64,000 bases of DNA, from the NCBI GenBank assembly GCA_035762545.1, contig DASTOM010000011.1, positions 1 to 64,000 on the forward strand. The letters run 5' to 3'. Positions 7,657 through 17,183 of the stretch are shown here, in pieces (position 1 is the first letter of the stretch; every line of letters begins with the position of its first letter). The stretch comes from JANQRA01 sp035762545 (GTDB lineage: Bacteria > Actinomycetota > Acidimicrobiia > Spongiisociales > ZC4RG35). The translations under genes were made by a program, and so were the position numbers. The notes beneath the pieces are model-generated. The model saw only the letters and a list, made by a program, of their open reading frames with translations. It made no database searches and was not told the origin of the DNA.

Positions 7657-8430
7657 CTAGATAGCGTCCAGGAAAGCGCCTAGCAATCGATTGAATTCTC
7701 CGGGTTGCTCCAGGGAGGGGAGGTGAGCGGCGCCCGGAACGATCACCGCCTCCGTCTCGCCGAGCCGTGCTGCCATGTAACCGGCGGCCTCCAAGAGTAC
7801 CGGCTCGTCGTGGGCGCCGACCACCACCAGAGCCGGTACATCGATGTCATCGAGGCGCTCGTTGATGGGCGTGCCGCGCCCCATGTGATACTCCTGACGC
7901 TCGGCTTCGTTGCGAACCGGACGTGCGTCCATGTCGTAGAACAGGATCTTGTGCGCAGGATCGACGGCCAACTCGTCCCGGCCATACCCGACCAGCCACA
8001 TCCGATAATCGATGTCCACGACCAGGTCGTAGTCCCTCGCCTCCGCCGCGTCGGCCGCCTCCTGCTCGAGCGGGGTGTCCTCGAATCCTCCGGGCGGCTC
8101 CCATCCGCTCGGAAAGGCACCAACGAGAACGAGGGCGTCGACGCGATCGGCATGATTGACCGCCAGGTCCACGGCCGTGGCACCGCCCATGGAGCAGCCG
8201 ACCATGATTGCTGATTCGACACCCAGGTAGTCGAGGACGGCAAGGCAGTCCTCGGTGTCCGAATAGGGGCGGGGCACCCAGGGCGTGCGTCCGAAGCCTC
8301 GCTTGTCGAAGGCGATCGTGCGGTATCCGGAGAGACCGAGCTGGTCACGCCACATCCGGGAATCGGCCACACCGGCATGGATGAAGAGGATCGCCGGGCC
8401 CGTGCCATGGTCCTCGATGTGGAAGTCCAT
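7657..8430 (-). CDS. Alpha/beta-fold hydrolase
   Basis: About 257 residues with the full catalytic set of the fold: nucleophile elbow GCSMGG (Ser near residue 97), acid in VGAHDEP and histidine in PGAAHLP. The oxyanion region is FIHAG. Such enzymes cleave esters, lactones or epoxides; the sequence resembles the 3-oxoadipate enol-lactonase/haloperoxidase group without fixing a substrate. GTG at 8433 and ATG at 8430 are adjacent possible starts; ATG is preferred. The gene runs against the flanking ribosomal genes, and its start region overlaps the rplJ promoter area. Confidence 0.88.
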   Translation of the reverse strand: MDFHIEDHGTGPAILFIHAGVADSRMWRDQLGLSGYRTIAFDKRGFGRTPWVPRPYSDTEDCLAVLDYLGVESAIMVGCSMGGATAVDLAVNHADRVDALVLVGAFPSGWEPPGGFEDTPLEQEAADAAEARDYDLVVDIDYRMWLVGYGRDELAVDPAHKILFYDMDARPVRNEAERQEYHMGRGTPINERLDDIDVPALVVVGAHDEPVLLEAAGYMAARLGETEAVIVPGAAHLPSLEQPGEFNRLLGAFLDAI

Positions 8431-8449
8431 CACGGCAATCTATGTCGAA

Positions 8450-8477
8450 TTGCGCACCATCGGGCCGCCGATACAAT
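8450..8477 (+). promoter_or_regulatory. Promoter of rplJ-rplL
   Basis: The -35 TTGCGC (8450-8455) and -10 TACAAT (8472-8477) are 16 bp apart. Both are close to the vegetative consensus and sit just ahead of the L10 leader. A start site near 8484 is predicted. Confidence 0.72.
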
Positions 8478-8483
8478 TGCCCC

Positions 8484-8616
8484 TGCAACTCCAATACCTC
8501 GGCCAAAGACCGCCGGTGTCCTTCGGGACCTAAGGGGAACATCCCGCCAGCGCAGGTTTGCTTCTCGAAGCCCCTCATCTTTCGCCGAGGGGCTTATTTC
8601 ATGTCTAGGGAGAGCA
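8484..8616 (+). ncRNA. Ribosomal protein L10 leader (autoregulatory mRNA leader)
   Basis: The untranslated region before rplJ carries the conserved block GCCAAAGACCGCCGGTG, a GTCC-TTCG-GGAC tetraloop hairpin (8518-8529) and CGCCAGCGCAGGT, which match the L10-leader family as I know it. A terminator-like hairpin, AAGCCCCTC / GAGGGGCTT (8568-8595), follows. In this family excess L10 or the L10-L7/L12 complex binds the leader and lowers operon expression. The final hairpin with its TTATTTC tail suggests attenuation rather than only translational control. Confidence 0.8.
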
Positions 8617-9222
8617 ATGGCAAGACCAGAAAAGGTCCAGGCTGTAAAAGACATCCGAGAGGGACTCGAGGGCGCCGAAGCGGTGTTCCTCACCGAGTAC
8701 CGAGGGCTCAGCGTGCAGGCCGTCCAGGCTCTGCGCAAGGCTGTCCGTGACAGCGGCGCCGACTACAAGGTCGTGAAGATGACCCTGGCCAAGTTGGCGG
8801 CTGCCGATGCCGGTATCGACGGACTGGACGAGTATCTCGCCGGCCCCACCGCCATCGCCTTCGCCAAGAGCGATCCGGTGTCGACGGCGAAGGCTCTCAA
8901 GGACTTCTCCAAGGACCACGAGGTGTTCGTCCTCAAGGCGGGCTACCTGTCCGGGAACGTCCTCAGCCCTGAGGAGGTCTCGAAGCTCGCTGACATCGAG
9001 CCTCGTGAGGTCCTCCTGGCCAAGATCGTCGGCGCCGCCAAGGCCCCGCTGTTCTCGGCCGCAGGGATGTTCGCTTCGTTCAACCGGAACGCGGCGTCGA
9101 TGTTTTCACAGCTTCTGGACAAGAAAGAGTCGGGCGAGTTCGGGTCCGGTGGCGCCGACGAGGCGACCCTGCCGGCCGATGAGCCCGCCGATACCGCGGC
9201 CGACAAGGCCGAGGAGGAATAG
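8617..9222 (+). CDS. rplJ: 50S ribosomal protein L10
   Basis: A 201-residue protein beginning MARPEKVQAVKDIREGLEGA, with an AGGGAGAG-type site before ATG 8617. The rRNA-binding N-terminal domain is followed by the helical region that carries L7/L12 dimers. The C-terminus is an acidic tail rich in Ala, Asp and Glu, longer than in E. coli L10 (165 aa) and seen in other actinobacteria. Five bases separate it from rplL. Confidence 0.97.
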   Translation: MARPEKVQAVKDIREGLEGAEAVFLTEYRGLSVQAVQALRKAVRDSGADYKVVKMTLAKLAAADAGIDGLDEYLAGPTAIAFAKSDPVSTAKALKDFSKDHEVFVLKAGYLSGNVLSPEEVSKLADIEPREVLLAKIVGAAKAPLFSAAGMFASFNRNAASMFSQLLDKKESGEFGSGGADEATLPADEPADTAADKAEEE

Positions 9223-9227
9223 TAGAG

Positions 9228-9626
9228 ATGGCCAAGACCAAGATGACCACCGACGAGCTGCTCAGCACGTTCGAGGAGATGACTGTCCTCGAGCTGAAGG
9301 AGTTCCTCGATGCCTTCGAGGAGAAGTTCGATGTGACCGCCGCCGCCCCCGTGGCCGTGGCTGCAGCACCCGGAGCGGGTGGTGGCGATGCCGCCGCCGC
9401 TGCCGCGGACGAGAAGGACGAGTTCGACGTCGTGATCACCGCGGCCGGCTCGGCCAAGATCCAGGTGATCAAGGAAGTCCGTGGGCTGACCAGCCTCGGG
9501 CTCAAGGAGGCCAAGGACCTCGTCGACGGTGCCCCCGCCGCTGTGCTGGAGGCCGTCGACGAAGAGACCGCCAACAAGGCCAAGGAGATCCTCGAGGGCG
9601 CCGGCGCCACCGTCGAGCTCAAGTAG
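9228..9626 (+). CDS. rplL: 50S ribosomal protein L7/L12
   Basis: A 132-residue acidic protein: N-terminal dimerisation helices (about 1-35), an Ala/Gly/Pro hinge (about 38-60) and a C-terminal domain with VIKEVRGLTSLGLKEAKDLVDGAP. It recruits and activates translation GTPases. The usual downstream rpoB-rpoC pair is not present; an oppositely oriented aminopeptidase gene follows. Confidence 0.98.
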   Translation: MAKTKMTTDELLSTFEEMTVLELKEFLDAFEEKFDVTAAAPVAVAAAPGAGGGDAAAAAADEKDEFDVVITAAGSAKIQVIKEVRGLTSLGLKEAKDLVDGAPAAVLEAVDEETANKAKEILEGAGATVELK

Positions 9627-9627
9627 C

Positions 9628-9749
9628 TTTCCTAATGCCGTGGGGGCGGTATGTCGCTCCCACAGCGCTTGAAACGCAAGCGAACCCGGCACTCAGGTGC
9701 CGGGTTCTGCTCGGTTTGGGGTGGATTGAGACGCTCCACGGACGAGACC
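9628..9749. repeat. Dispersed palindromic repeat, copy A, with terminator hairpin
   Basis: It begins one base after the rplL stop with TTTCCTAATGC followed by a TGGGGGCGG block and a matching CGCTCCCA, forming a hairpin. It shares this head with copies at 19970 and 36343, and the right-hand elements ATTGAGACGCT and AGGAACGCG with the 36343 copy. A perfect 11-bp stem GAACCCGGCAC / GTGCCGGGTTC (9682-9707) inside it probably terminates rplL transcription, and pepN from the other side. Confidence 0.75.
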
Positions 9750-12287
9750 TCAGGAACGCGTGAAGTACTCCCTGACGGTGTCCGTCTCCCGCTCCCGGAG
9801 CTTCACATTGGCGTCGAGGAGCTCGAGCTTCTGCTCGAGCGCTCGCGACGCTTCCGGAAGCGGGTGCTCGGCGAAGAAGCCGTGGACGTCGGCGGCGACC
9901 TCGGGTTGGGAGAGGGCCGGCAGGCCCTCGACAACCCTGGTTCGGGTCATCCCGGGCATGGCGGCGAGCACCGCGTCCCAGCGGCTCCGGGCGTCGGCCC
10001 AAACCGCAGGACCGGCCTCGCCTCCGAGGAGTCGAGCGAAGACCCAGAATCCGTCCTGAGTGCGGATCGATCCGTCGACGATCTTCTCCATCGTCGCTAG
10101 GGCCTCGGGCTCACGCTCCACCCCCGCCACGGAGCGGAGATATCGGACCATGTCGAGCGGGGTAGTGGACGACTGATAGACCTTCCAGAGGGTCTCGTAC
10201 TCGTCGGGACCACCATTCCTGGCGTATACGGCGAGGGCAGCCGTGGCCACTTCCGGATCGATCTGAGCGCCTTCCAAGAGCTCGGTGACGATTTCATGGC
10301 ACCGATCGATCGTGTCTCCGTCCCGGGCCAGATTGCCCATGGTGGCAATCAGGTCTCCTCGCAGCTTGCGTTGGAGATCGGTGTCGTCGGATCCGACGTC
10401 CCAGCCGAGACGCTCGAGTGCCGGGCCGATCAGTTCGGCGACGAAGCCTTCGAATCCGGGCCGGGCCGCCTCGTCCAGAGCGTGATGCTCGATGAGCCCG
10501 AGACCGCCGGTGATCACAGACCAGATCGCATGCTCGCTCTCTCCTGCGAACTCGGAGACCAGATCGAGGAAGTCCGTCGCCGGTGCCTGCCCGTTGCGGA
10601 CGAACCCGAGCGTGTCGGCGACGAGGGCGTACCTCTCGTTGTCCCCCAGGTCATCTACGTGATGGAGAAGGGACGCGAACAGATCCTCCGAGTAAGCGGT
10701 GCGGTAGAACCCAGCACCACCGGCGTTGGCCACGACCCAGTCGATCTCACCGTCGATCTCGACCACCGCTTCGTCGGACTCGAGGAGGAACTTCTGTTCG
10801 AATCTCTGACCGTCGACCGATCCGCGCAGCTGCACGGGGATCTTCCAGAGGGTGGTGTCGGTCTCGTCGGGAATGACCAGGTAGCGACGCTGTGAGAGCC
10901 GCACCCCACCTGACACCAGGTCGGCGTCGACCTGAGGGAAGCCACGCTGGTACACCCAGGTGTTCATGATCTCGGACACCGGGTACTCGGAGGCGCCGTC
11001 GAGGCCCTCCCACAGGTCGGCGGTCACCGTGTTGGCGTACGAGTGCTTGCGTAGGTAGTTGCCCACACCGGTGCGGAAGTTCTCGACGCCTATGAACTCG
11101 TCGACCATGTGGAGAACGGCCGATCCCTTCCCGTAGGTGATGGCGTCGAACATCTGGTCGACCTCGTGAGGAGAAGTGACTTCGAACTCGATGGGCCGGG
11201 TCGAGGCGAGTTGGTCTGTGCCCATCGCCCAGGGGACCTCGAGGTTCTGGAAGGCGAGCCACCGCTTCCATTCCGGACGCATCGCGTCGGTCGCCTTCAA
11301 CTCCATGAAGCTGGCAAATGCTTCGTTGAGCCAGGCTCCTTCCCACCACGCCATGGTCACGAGGTTCCCGAACCACTGGTGGGCGACCTCGTGGCCAACC
11401 ACGTCGAGACTGTTCTGCCGCTCGCTCTGACTGGCCTTGTCCGGGTCTATGACCAGGTAGGCGTCACGGTAGGTGATCAGACCGACGTTCTCCATGGCAC
11501 CCGCGGCGAAGTCGGGGATGGCGACGTGGTCCAGCTTGTCGGCTGGGTAGGGAATGCCGTAGTAGTCGGAGAGGTACTCGAAGCAGAAGACCGCGTTCTC
11601 CATCGCGATGTCCGTGAGATGGAGGTTGCCTTTGGGGACGATGATCCGGATCGGGGTTCCCCGCACCACCGTGGGCTCGGTTGCCTCGAAAGGCCCGGCG
11701 ATGAAGGCGAGCAGGTAGGTGGACATCTTCATCGTCTTGTCGAATCTGAATTCGACCCGGCCGTCGTCGAGCTTCGTCCGGCTCAGTTCTGCTGTGTTGC
11801 TGTACGCCTCCAACCCGTCGGCCACCACCATGGTGGTCTGATAGGTCGCCTTGAAGTCCGGCTCGTCCCAGCACGGGAAGATGCGTCGGGCATCGGTGGA
11901 CTGGCACTGGGATGCGGCGATCGGCAGGGTGTCGCCGTGTTCAGCCCTGCAAAAGGCCTGGTACAGGCCACGGAGTTGGTCGTTGATGCTTCCGACGTGC
12001 TCGAGCTCGAGGCGGTACGGCCCGGGGGAGAGGTATTCGGAGAGACCGAGAGTGGCCCTCTCCATCTCCTCGTCGTATGAAATCGACGCTACCGCCACGC
12101 CATCGATCGCAGCCGACTTGATCTCCACGTCGGCGACATTGAGCACCACCTCGTCGGTCGATTCGGTCACCTCGATGTCCGCACCCACAGACCCGGTGAA
12201 GGTGAACGTCTCGAGATCGAGCTCGAGACGGATGTCGTAATGGTTGGGGATTGTGTGTCGGGGCAGACGGAACGGGTTGTCTGTCAT
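9750..12287 (-). CDS. pepN: Aminopeptidase N (M1 family zinc metallopeptidase)
   Basis: An 845-residue cytoplasmic enzyme that removes N-terminal amino acids from peptides. It has the exopeptidase motif GAMEN (residues 263-267), the zinc site HEVAH (299-303) with the third ligand Glu322 in NEAFASF, then the ERAP1-like helical C-terminal domain. Length is typical of actinobacterial PepN. The start MTDNPFRLPR is preceded by an AGGTTCCCTT-like stretch. It is divergent from serB. Confidence 0.96.
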   Translation of the reverse strand: MTDNPFRLPRHTIPNHYDIRLELDLETFTFTGSVGADIEVTESTDEVVLNVADVEIKSAAIDGVAVASISYDEEMERATLGLSEYLSPGPYRLELEHVGSINDQLRGLYQAFCRAEHGDTLPIAASQCQSTDARRIFPCWDEPDFKATYQTTMVVADGLEAYSNTAELSRTKLDDGRVEFRFDKTMKMSTYLLAFIAGPFEATEPTVVRGTPIRIIVPKGNLHLTDIAMENAVFCFEYLSDYYGIPYPADKLDHVAIPDFAAGAMENVGLITYRDAYLVIDPDKASQSERQNSLDVVGHEVAHQWFGNLVTMAWWEGAWLNEAFASFMELKATDAMRPEWKRWLAFQNLEVPWAMGTDQLASTRPIEFEVTSPHEVDQMFDAITYGKGSAVLHMVDEFIGVENFRTGVGNYLRKHSYANTVTADLWEGLDGASEYPVSEIMNTWVYQRGFPQVDADLVSGGVRLSQRRYLVIPDETDTTLWKIPVQLRGSVDGQRFEQKFLLESDEAVVEIDGEIDWVVANAGGAGFYRTAYSEDLFASLLHHVDDLGDNERYALVADTLGFVRNGQAPATDFLDLVSEFAGESEHAIWSVITGGLGLIEHHALDEAARPGFEGFVAELIGPALERLGWDVGSDDTDLQRKLRGDLIATMGNLARDGDTIDRCHEIVTELLEGAQIDPEVATAALAVYARNGGPDEYETLWKVYQSSTTPLDMVRYLRSVAGVEREPEALATMEKIVDGSIRTQDGFWVFARLLGGEAGPAVWADARSRWDAVLAAMPGMTRTRVVEGLPALSQPEVAADVHGFFAEHPLPEASRALEQKLELLDANVKLRERETDTVREYFTRS

Positions 12288-12386
12288 AAGGGAACCTCGC
12301 AGCGTTCGAGAACCAACAGATGGTACCGGTCATCTGGGTGGTGCCGAAAGTGGAAATCGGGCTTTGCACTCCTAACCTTCGCGCCG

Positions 12387-13613
12387 ATGAGTGACCGCTC
12401 GACGATCCTGGCGACGATCCACGGACCGGACCGGCCCGGTATTTCGGCAGGGCTGATGGACGTGCTCGCGGCCACCGGTGCCGAGGTCTACGACGTCGAG
12501 CAGATCGTGGTGCGGGGACGACTGACCCTGAACGTCCTCATCGGGGTCGACGGTGAGAAGGCAACCATCCGGGACCTCTTGCTGTTCGGCTGGGAGCAGC
12601 GTCTCCACATCGAATTCGAGGTCGTCGACCCGATCCCGACGCCCATCAAGACCATGACTGTGATCACCATCCTCGGCGAGCGAATCGGGCCCGATGACTT
12701 CGGTGTCGTGGCGCGCGGTATCGCCGAGGGCGGTGGCAACATCGAACGCATCTTCCGCCTCTCCCGGTATCCGGTGATCTCCTACGAGCTCGCCGTTTCC
12801 AACGGCGACGTCGACAAGATCCGTGAAGTGCTCATGACAGCCGCAGCCGAGCGGCCAATGGACATCGCGATCCAGCCGGAGGGTCTGGAAAGGCGGGCCA
12901 AACGGATGGTGGTGATGGACGTCGACTCCACGTTGATCGAGAACGAGGTGATAAATCTCCTCGCCGACGAGGCGGGAGTGGGCGATAAGGTCGCCGAGAT
13001 CACGGGAAAGGCGATGCGAGGCGAGATCGACTTCGAGGGCTCACTGAGGGAGCGGGTGGCTCTGCTGGAAGGTCTGGGTGAAGACGCCATGGAGCGGGCT
13101 CGATCCCGGATCAGGGTCACACCGGGAGCACGCACTTTCATCAGGACCCTGAAGCGGATGGGGATGAAGACAGCCATCGTAAGCGCCGGTTTCACCCGAT
13201 TCGCCGATTGGCTGGCCGCCGAACTGGAGATCGACTACTCGCTCTCCAACTCGTTGGAGATGGTCGATGGCCGTCTTACGGGGGATCTCGCCGGTGAGCT
13301 GGTCGATGGGCCCCGAAAGGCGACCTTCCTCCAAGAGATCGCCGCCGCCGAGGGGATCTCCCCTTCGCAGGTGGTGGCGGTGGGCGACGGCGCCAACGAT
13401 CTCGAGATGCTCGCCGCCGCCGGTCTCGGCATCGCATTCAATGCCAAGCCGGTGGTCAGGGAGCGAGCCGACACTGCTGTGTCGGTTCCCTACCTCGATG
13501 CGATCCTGTTCATGATGGGGGTTCGTCGGGACCATGTGGAAGCTGCGGATGCTGCCGACCCCGACTTCGTGGAAAAGCCGCTGCTCGACGTCCCGGGGAC
13601 GCCACCGGCCTAG
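12387..13613 (+). CDS. serB: Phosphoserine phosphatase with N-terminal ACT domains
   Basis: A 408-residue protein. Two ACT-like regions (about 5-80 and 88-165) precede a HAD phosphatase domain with the nucleophile motif VMDVDST (Asp178 and Asp180), the Ser/Thr motif IVSAGFT and VAVGDGANDLEM. It makes serine from O-phosphoserine. Double-ACT SerB is the mycobacterial type, usually feedback-controlled by serine. A TAACCT -10 lies eight bases before ATG, so the mRNA is probably leaderless. This ATG gives the family-typical length. Confidence 0.94.
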   Translation: MSDRSTILATIHGPDRPGISAGLMDVLAATGAEVYDVEQIVVRGRLTLNVLIGVDGEKATIRDLLLFGWEQRLHIEFEVVDPIPTPIKTMTVITILGERIGPDDFGVVARGIAEGGGNIERIFRLSRYPVISYELAVSNGDVDKIREVLMTAAAERPMDIAIQPEGLERRAKRMVVMDVDSTLIENEVINLLADEAGVGDKVAEITGKAMRGEIDFEGSLRERVALLEGLGEDAMERARSRIRVTPGARTFIRTLKRMGMKTAIVSAGFTRFADWLAAELEIDYSLSNSLEMVDGRLTGDLAGELVDGPRKATFLQEIAAAEGISPSQVVAVGDGANDLEMLAAAGLGIAFNAKPVVRERADTAVSVPYLDAILFMMGVRRDHVEAADAADPDFVEKPLLDVPGTPPA

Positions 13614-13686
13614 GTGGTAGTTCCAGGTTTGGGCCACAGACCTCGGCTGGCGGGGTCTACAGCCCTGGGTCGCGTCAGTCGCCCAC

Positions 13687-15087
13687 TCACCATTCGTGGT
13701 GGAAGAACTCGCCGCGAGGCCGGTCGATCCGTTCGAAGGTGTGGGCGCCGAAGTAGTCGCGTTGTGCCTGGATCAGGTCCGCGGGGAGTCGACGGGATCG
13801 CATCCCGTCGAAATAGGCGAGGGCGCTGGCGTAGGCCGGCGCCGGGATGCCTGTGGTGGCCGCGGACGACACCACCTTTCTCCACGACGTCTCGGCTTCC
13901 CGTAACGCCGCGGTGAAGAAGTCCGCTTCGGTGAGGTCGGCGAGGTGAGGATCGGCCTCGTACGCGGCCGTGATGTCTTCGAGGAAGGCGGCCCGAATGA
14001 TGCATCCGGCTCTCCAGATGGCGGCGAGGGTCCCCATCTCCAGACTCCAGCTGTACTCGTCTGACGCCGCCTGGAGGAGACGGAACCCCTGGGCGTAGGA
14101 GACGATCTTCGAGGCATACAGGGCCGACTCGATATCACCCACCGTCACACCCTCGATCCTCCCGATCGGAGTGCCGAATCGGGCGGCGAGGCGGCCACGT
14201 CGCTCCGGGTCGGAGCTGACGATGCGGGCGTAAACCGCCTCTGAGACGAGGGTGGTGGGCTCGGCGGCCTCCATCGAGGCGATCACTGTCCATTTGCCGG
14301 TGCCCTTCTGACCTGCTGCATCGAGAATGTGGTCGATCAGGGGCTCTCCGTCCTCGGTGGTTCGGAGGATGTCTGCGGTGATCTCGACCAGGTACGACTT
14401 GAGACGACCCTCGTTCCACGCTGCAAAGACGTCGCCGATCTCGGCCGGGGCCATGCCCATTCCCCGCCGCATCAGGTCGTAAGCCTCGGCGATCACCTGC
14501 ATGTCGCCATATTCGATGCCGTTGTGAACCATCTTCACGAAGTGACCGGCCCCGCCTTCACCGATCCACTCGCAGCACGGTTGACCGTCCGGGGCGACGG
14601 CTGCGATTCCCTTCAGCATCCCCTGAATCACAGGCCACGCCTCCGGGTCACCTCCCGGCATGATGGATGGGCCATGACGGGCCCCCTCCTCGCCACCGGA
14701 CACCCCGGCGCCGACGAAGCGGATGCCCTTGGATTGGAGCGCTTCGTAGCGTCGCGCCGTGTCGGTGAAGAGGGAGTTGCCACCGTCGATGACGATGTCG
14801 CCCTCGTCGAGGAGAGGCACCAGGTCGTCGAGCACGTAGTCGACCGGGTCTCCGGCCTTCACCATCAACAGGATGACCCGTGGGGTGGAGAGGGTCGCCA
14901 CCATCTCCTCCAAGGTGGCGGCTGCCACCATGTCCTTGCCCGCTGCCTCGCCGGCCATGAGCTTTTCGGTGACCGAAGTGGTTCGGTTGTAGAGCGTGAC
15001 CCTGTTGCCGGAGTCGGCGAGGTTGAGGGCGAGGTTCGCTCCCATCACCGCAAGTCCGACCACCGCGATATCTGATTGAACGTTCAC
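13687..15087 (-). CDS. gnd: 6-phosphogluconate dehydrogenase (decarboxylating)
   Basis: A 466-residue enzyme of the pentose-phosphate pathway that converts 6-phosphogluconate to ribulose 5-phosphate with NADP reduction. The dinucleotide site GLAVMGANLALNLAD and the active-site segment GAGHFVKMVHNGIEYGDMQ are intact, and the all-helical C-terminal domain has standard length. It starts with GTG at 15087. It is divergent from the polyphosphate glucokinase gene, with a shared 49-bp control region. Confidence 0.97.
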   Translation of the reverse strand: MNVQSDIAVVGLAVMGANLALNLADSGNRVTLYNRTTSVTEKLMAGEAAGKDMVAAATLEEMVATLSTPRVILLMVKAGDPVDYVLDDLVPLLDEGDIVIDGGNSLFTDTARRYEALQSKGIRFVGAGVSGGEEGARHGPSIMPGGDPEAWPVIQGMLKGIAAVAPDGQPCCEWIGEGGAGHFVKMVHNGIEYGDMQVIAEAYDLMRRGMGMAPAEIGDVFAAWNEGRLKSYLVEITADILRTTEDGEPLIDHILDAAGQKGTGKWTVIASMEAAEPTTLVSEAVYARIVSSDPERRGRLAARFGTPIGRIEGVTVGDIESALYASKIVSYAQGFRLLQAASDEYSWSLEMGTLAAIWRAGCIIRAAFLEDITAAYEADPHLADLTEADFFTAALREAETSWRKVVSSAATTGIPAPAYASALAYFDGMRSRRLPADLIQAQRDYFGAHTFERIDRPRGEFFHHEW

Positions 15088-15136
15088 CGGCCCGAGGCTA
15101 TTACTTCTCCTCGCAACCGCTTAGCCTTCGGCGTCT

Positions 15137-15877
15137 GTGAGCAGCGTTCACCTCGGCGTCGACATCGGGGGATCGGGCATCAAGGCGGCATTGGTCGATG
15201 TGTCCGACGGATCGCTGGTGTCCGAACGGAATCGCGTCGACACGCCACAGCCTGCGACACCTGAGTCTGTGACTGAGATCTACGCCGAGATGGTCGCCGG
15301 GTTCGACTACAGCGGCCCTGTCGGGGTCGGGTTCCCTTCGGTGATACGGAACGGGATCGTCGAGACAGCCAACAACATCGACCAGGCGTGGATCGGCCAG
15401 AAGGTCGCCGACATGTTCGCCGGGGCCACCGGCCTGGAAACGGTGGTCATCAACGACGCCGACGCGGCAGGTCTGGCCGAGACCAGGTTCGGAGTCGCAG
15501 AGGGCGCCAAAGGACTCGTCCTCATGATCACGTTCGGAACCGGTATCGGATCTGGCATGTTCATCGACGGGCGTCTGGTCCCCAATCTGGAACTGGGTCA
15601 GTTGGAACTCGAAGGGCACAAACCTGCAGAGCTCTACTTTTCGGCCAAAGCGAGGCGGAGGGACGACCTCGACTGGGATCAGTGGGGTTCCCGGGCCAAC
15701 CGATTCCTCTCCCACGTCAACGAGGTCTTCAACCCCGACCTGATGGTCGTGGGTGGGGGGTTGGCCAAGCACTGGGAGTTCTTCGTCCACACGCTGGACG
15801 AGTCCCTTCCGTTGATGCCGGCTGAGATGGGGAACGACGCCGGCGTCGTCGGCGCCGCACTCGTCGCTACGGCCTGA
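15137..15877 (+). CDS. ppgK: Polyphosphate glucokinase
   Basis: A 246-residue ROK-family kinase. The phosphate-binding motif DIGGSGIKAALV sits near the N-terminus and the second motif ITFGTGIGSG near residue 135; length and sequence fit actinobacterial PpgK, which phosphorylates glucose with polyphosphate or ATP. The GTG start at 15137 lies nine bases after a TAGCCT -10. Standing next to gnd, it feeds glucose 6-phosphate to the pentose-phosphate pathway. Its end overlaps the convergent hflX end by 11 bp. Confidence 0.93.
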   Translation: MSSVHLGVDIGGSGIKAALVDVSDGSLVSERNRVDTPQPATPESVTEIYAEMVAGFDYSGPVGVGFPSVIRNGIVETANNIDQAWIGQKVADMFAGATGLETVVINDADAAGLAETRFGVAEGAKGLVLMITFGTGIGSGMFIDGRLVPNLELGQLELEGHKPAELYFSAKARRRDDLDWDQWGSRANRFLSHVNEVFNPDLMVVGGGLAKHWEFFVHTLDESLPLMPAEMGNDAGVVGAALVATA

Positions 15878-17183
15878 CGAATTCGGCGAACTGCCCGGTT
15901 GCCCGTTCCGGGAGCCGTACGTCGAGGATGGTCCCGTCTTCATCGTGTTTCTCTTCGATGACTTCGCCAAGACGGTGGGCGGCAGCGACTACATCTCCGC
16001 GCTCATAAGGGACCGTGAGGCTCAGGGTCACCAGACCCCGGGCCAGCTCCTCGGCTATCGCCTCGAGCAGAGAGTCCAGGCCCAGACCTTCGCGCGCCGA
16101 GATGAGCACCGCTTCCGGCCAGAGATTGTGCAACCTCTTGATTGCCGACTCATCGAGTGCGTCGGTCTTGTTGATGACCAGGAGCTGTGGCACCGAGGCG
16201 GCGCCTATCTCCTTCAGGACTTCGGTGACCGCGTCGATCTGGCCGGCCGGGTCTTCGTCGGTGCCGTCCACCAGGTGTACGAGGAGATCCGCTTCGGAGG
16301 TCTCCGACAACGTCGATCGGAAGGCCTCCACGAGATGGTGAGGGAGCCGACGCACGAATCCCACCGTGTCTGCGATGACGATGGGTCGGCCATCGGGCAG
16401 CTCGAGCCGACGCACGGTCGAGTCGAGCGTGGCGAACAGCTGATCTTGGACCAGGGTGTCGGCGTCGGTAAGGGCGTTGAGCAACGTCGACTTCCCGGCG
16501 TTGGTGTAACCGACGATCGCCACCTGGGGGATCTGTGTTCGCTTGCGCTGCTTGCGTTGCGTCTCCCGGTGCCCCGCGGTCTCCTTCAGCTGGCGCTCCA
16601 GTTTGGAGATCCGGGCCAGAACCCGCCTCCGGTCGGTCTCCAGCTTGGTTTCGCCGGGTCCACGCATCGTGGTGCCGACACCTGCCCGCTGCTGCGCCAG
16701 GGCGGTGGTCCTGCCGCGCAGACGTGGCAGGTTGTACCGGAGCAGCGCCAGCTCGACCTGGATGGCACCGACTTTGGATGTGGCGTGCTGGGCGAAGATG
16801 TCGAGGATCAGTCCCTCCCGGTCGACCACGTCGCAATGGAAGATCTTCTGGAGGTTGCGTTGCTGCGCCGGGGAGAGGGCCTGGTCGAAGATCACGACGT
16901 CGATGTCGAGGGCTGTGGTCAGGGTCGCCAACTCCTCGGCCTTGCCCGACCCGATGAAGCTTGCGGGATCGATCCGGTCGCGTTTGACGATCTCCTGGTC
17001 GACCGGATCGGCCCCGGCCGTGTCCGTGAGCAACGCCAACTCGTCGATCGAGCGTTCCTCCTCCTGAGCGGACATCCCGGGAAGCAACACTCCGATCAGG
17101 AAGGCGCGCTGAACCGCGACCTCGAGGTCGGTGACGGTTGCAGTCAGGCGTTTCCGGGCGCGCGATTGATGTTCGGAAGTCAT
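15867..17183 (-). CDS. hflX: GTPase HflX
   Basis: A 438-residue ribosome-associated GTPase. The N-terminal HflX domain includes IGSGKAEELA and the LETDRRR linker, then the G domain: P-loop GYTNAGKST, DTVGF and NKTD. HflX splits stalled or heat-damaged ribosomes. ATG 17183 (MTSEHQSRARKRL) is chosen as giving the usual length; in-frame codons further upstream would add about 31 unlikely residues. It follows a small hypothetical gene by 70 bp. Confidence 0.93.
   Translation of the reverse strand: MTSEHQSRARKRLTATVTDLEVAVQRAFLIGVLLPGMSAQEEERSIDELALLTDTAGADPVDQEIVKRDRIDPASFIGSGKAEELATLTTALDIDVVIFDQALSPAQQRNLQKIFHCDVVDREGLILDIFAQHATSKVGAIQVELALLRYNLPRLRGRTTALAQQRAGVGTTMRGPGETKLETDRRRVLARISKLERQLKETAGHRETQRKQRKRTQIPQVAIVGYTNAGKSTLLNALTDADTLVQDQLFATLDSTVRRLELPDGRPIVIADTVGFVRRLPHHLVEAFRSTLSETSEADLLVHLVDGTDEDPAGQIDAVTEVLKEIGAASVPQLLVINKTDALDESAIKRLHNLWPEAVLISAREGLGLDSLLEAIAEELARGLVTLSLTVPYERGDVVAAAHRLGEVIEEKHDEDGTILDVRLPERATGQFAEFVRP

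Noticed and set aside
9682..9707. CRISPR or tandem-repeat array near rplL and other hairpin-rich gaps
   Set aside because: The repeats are single inverted units without regular direct repetition or spacers; no CRISPR array is visible anywhere in the window.
8807..9763. Long frame overlapping rplJ and rplL in another frame
   Set aside because: The product is an Arg/Ser/Pro-rich artefact crossing two certain ribosomal genes and the repeat after them.
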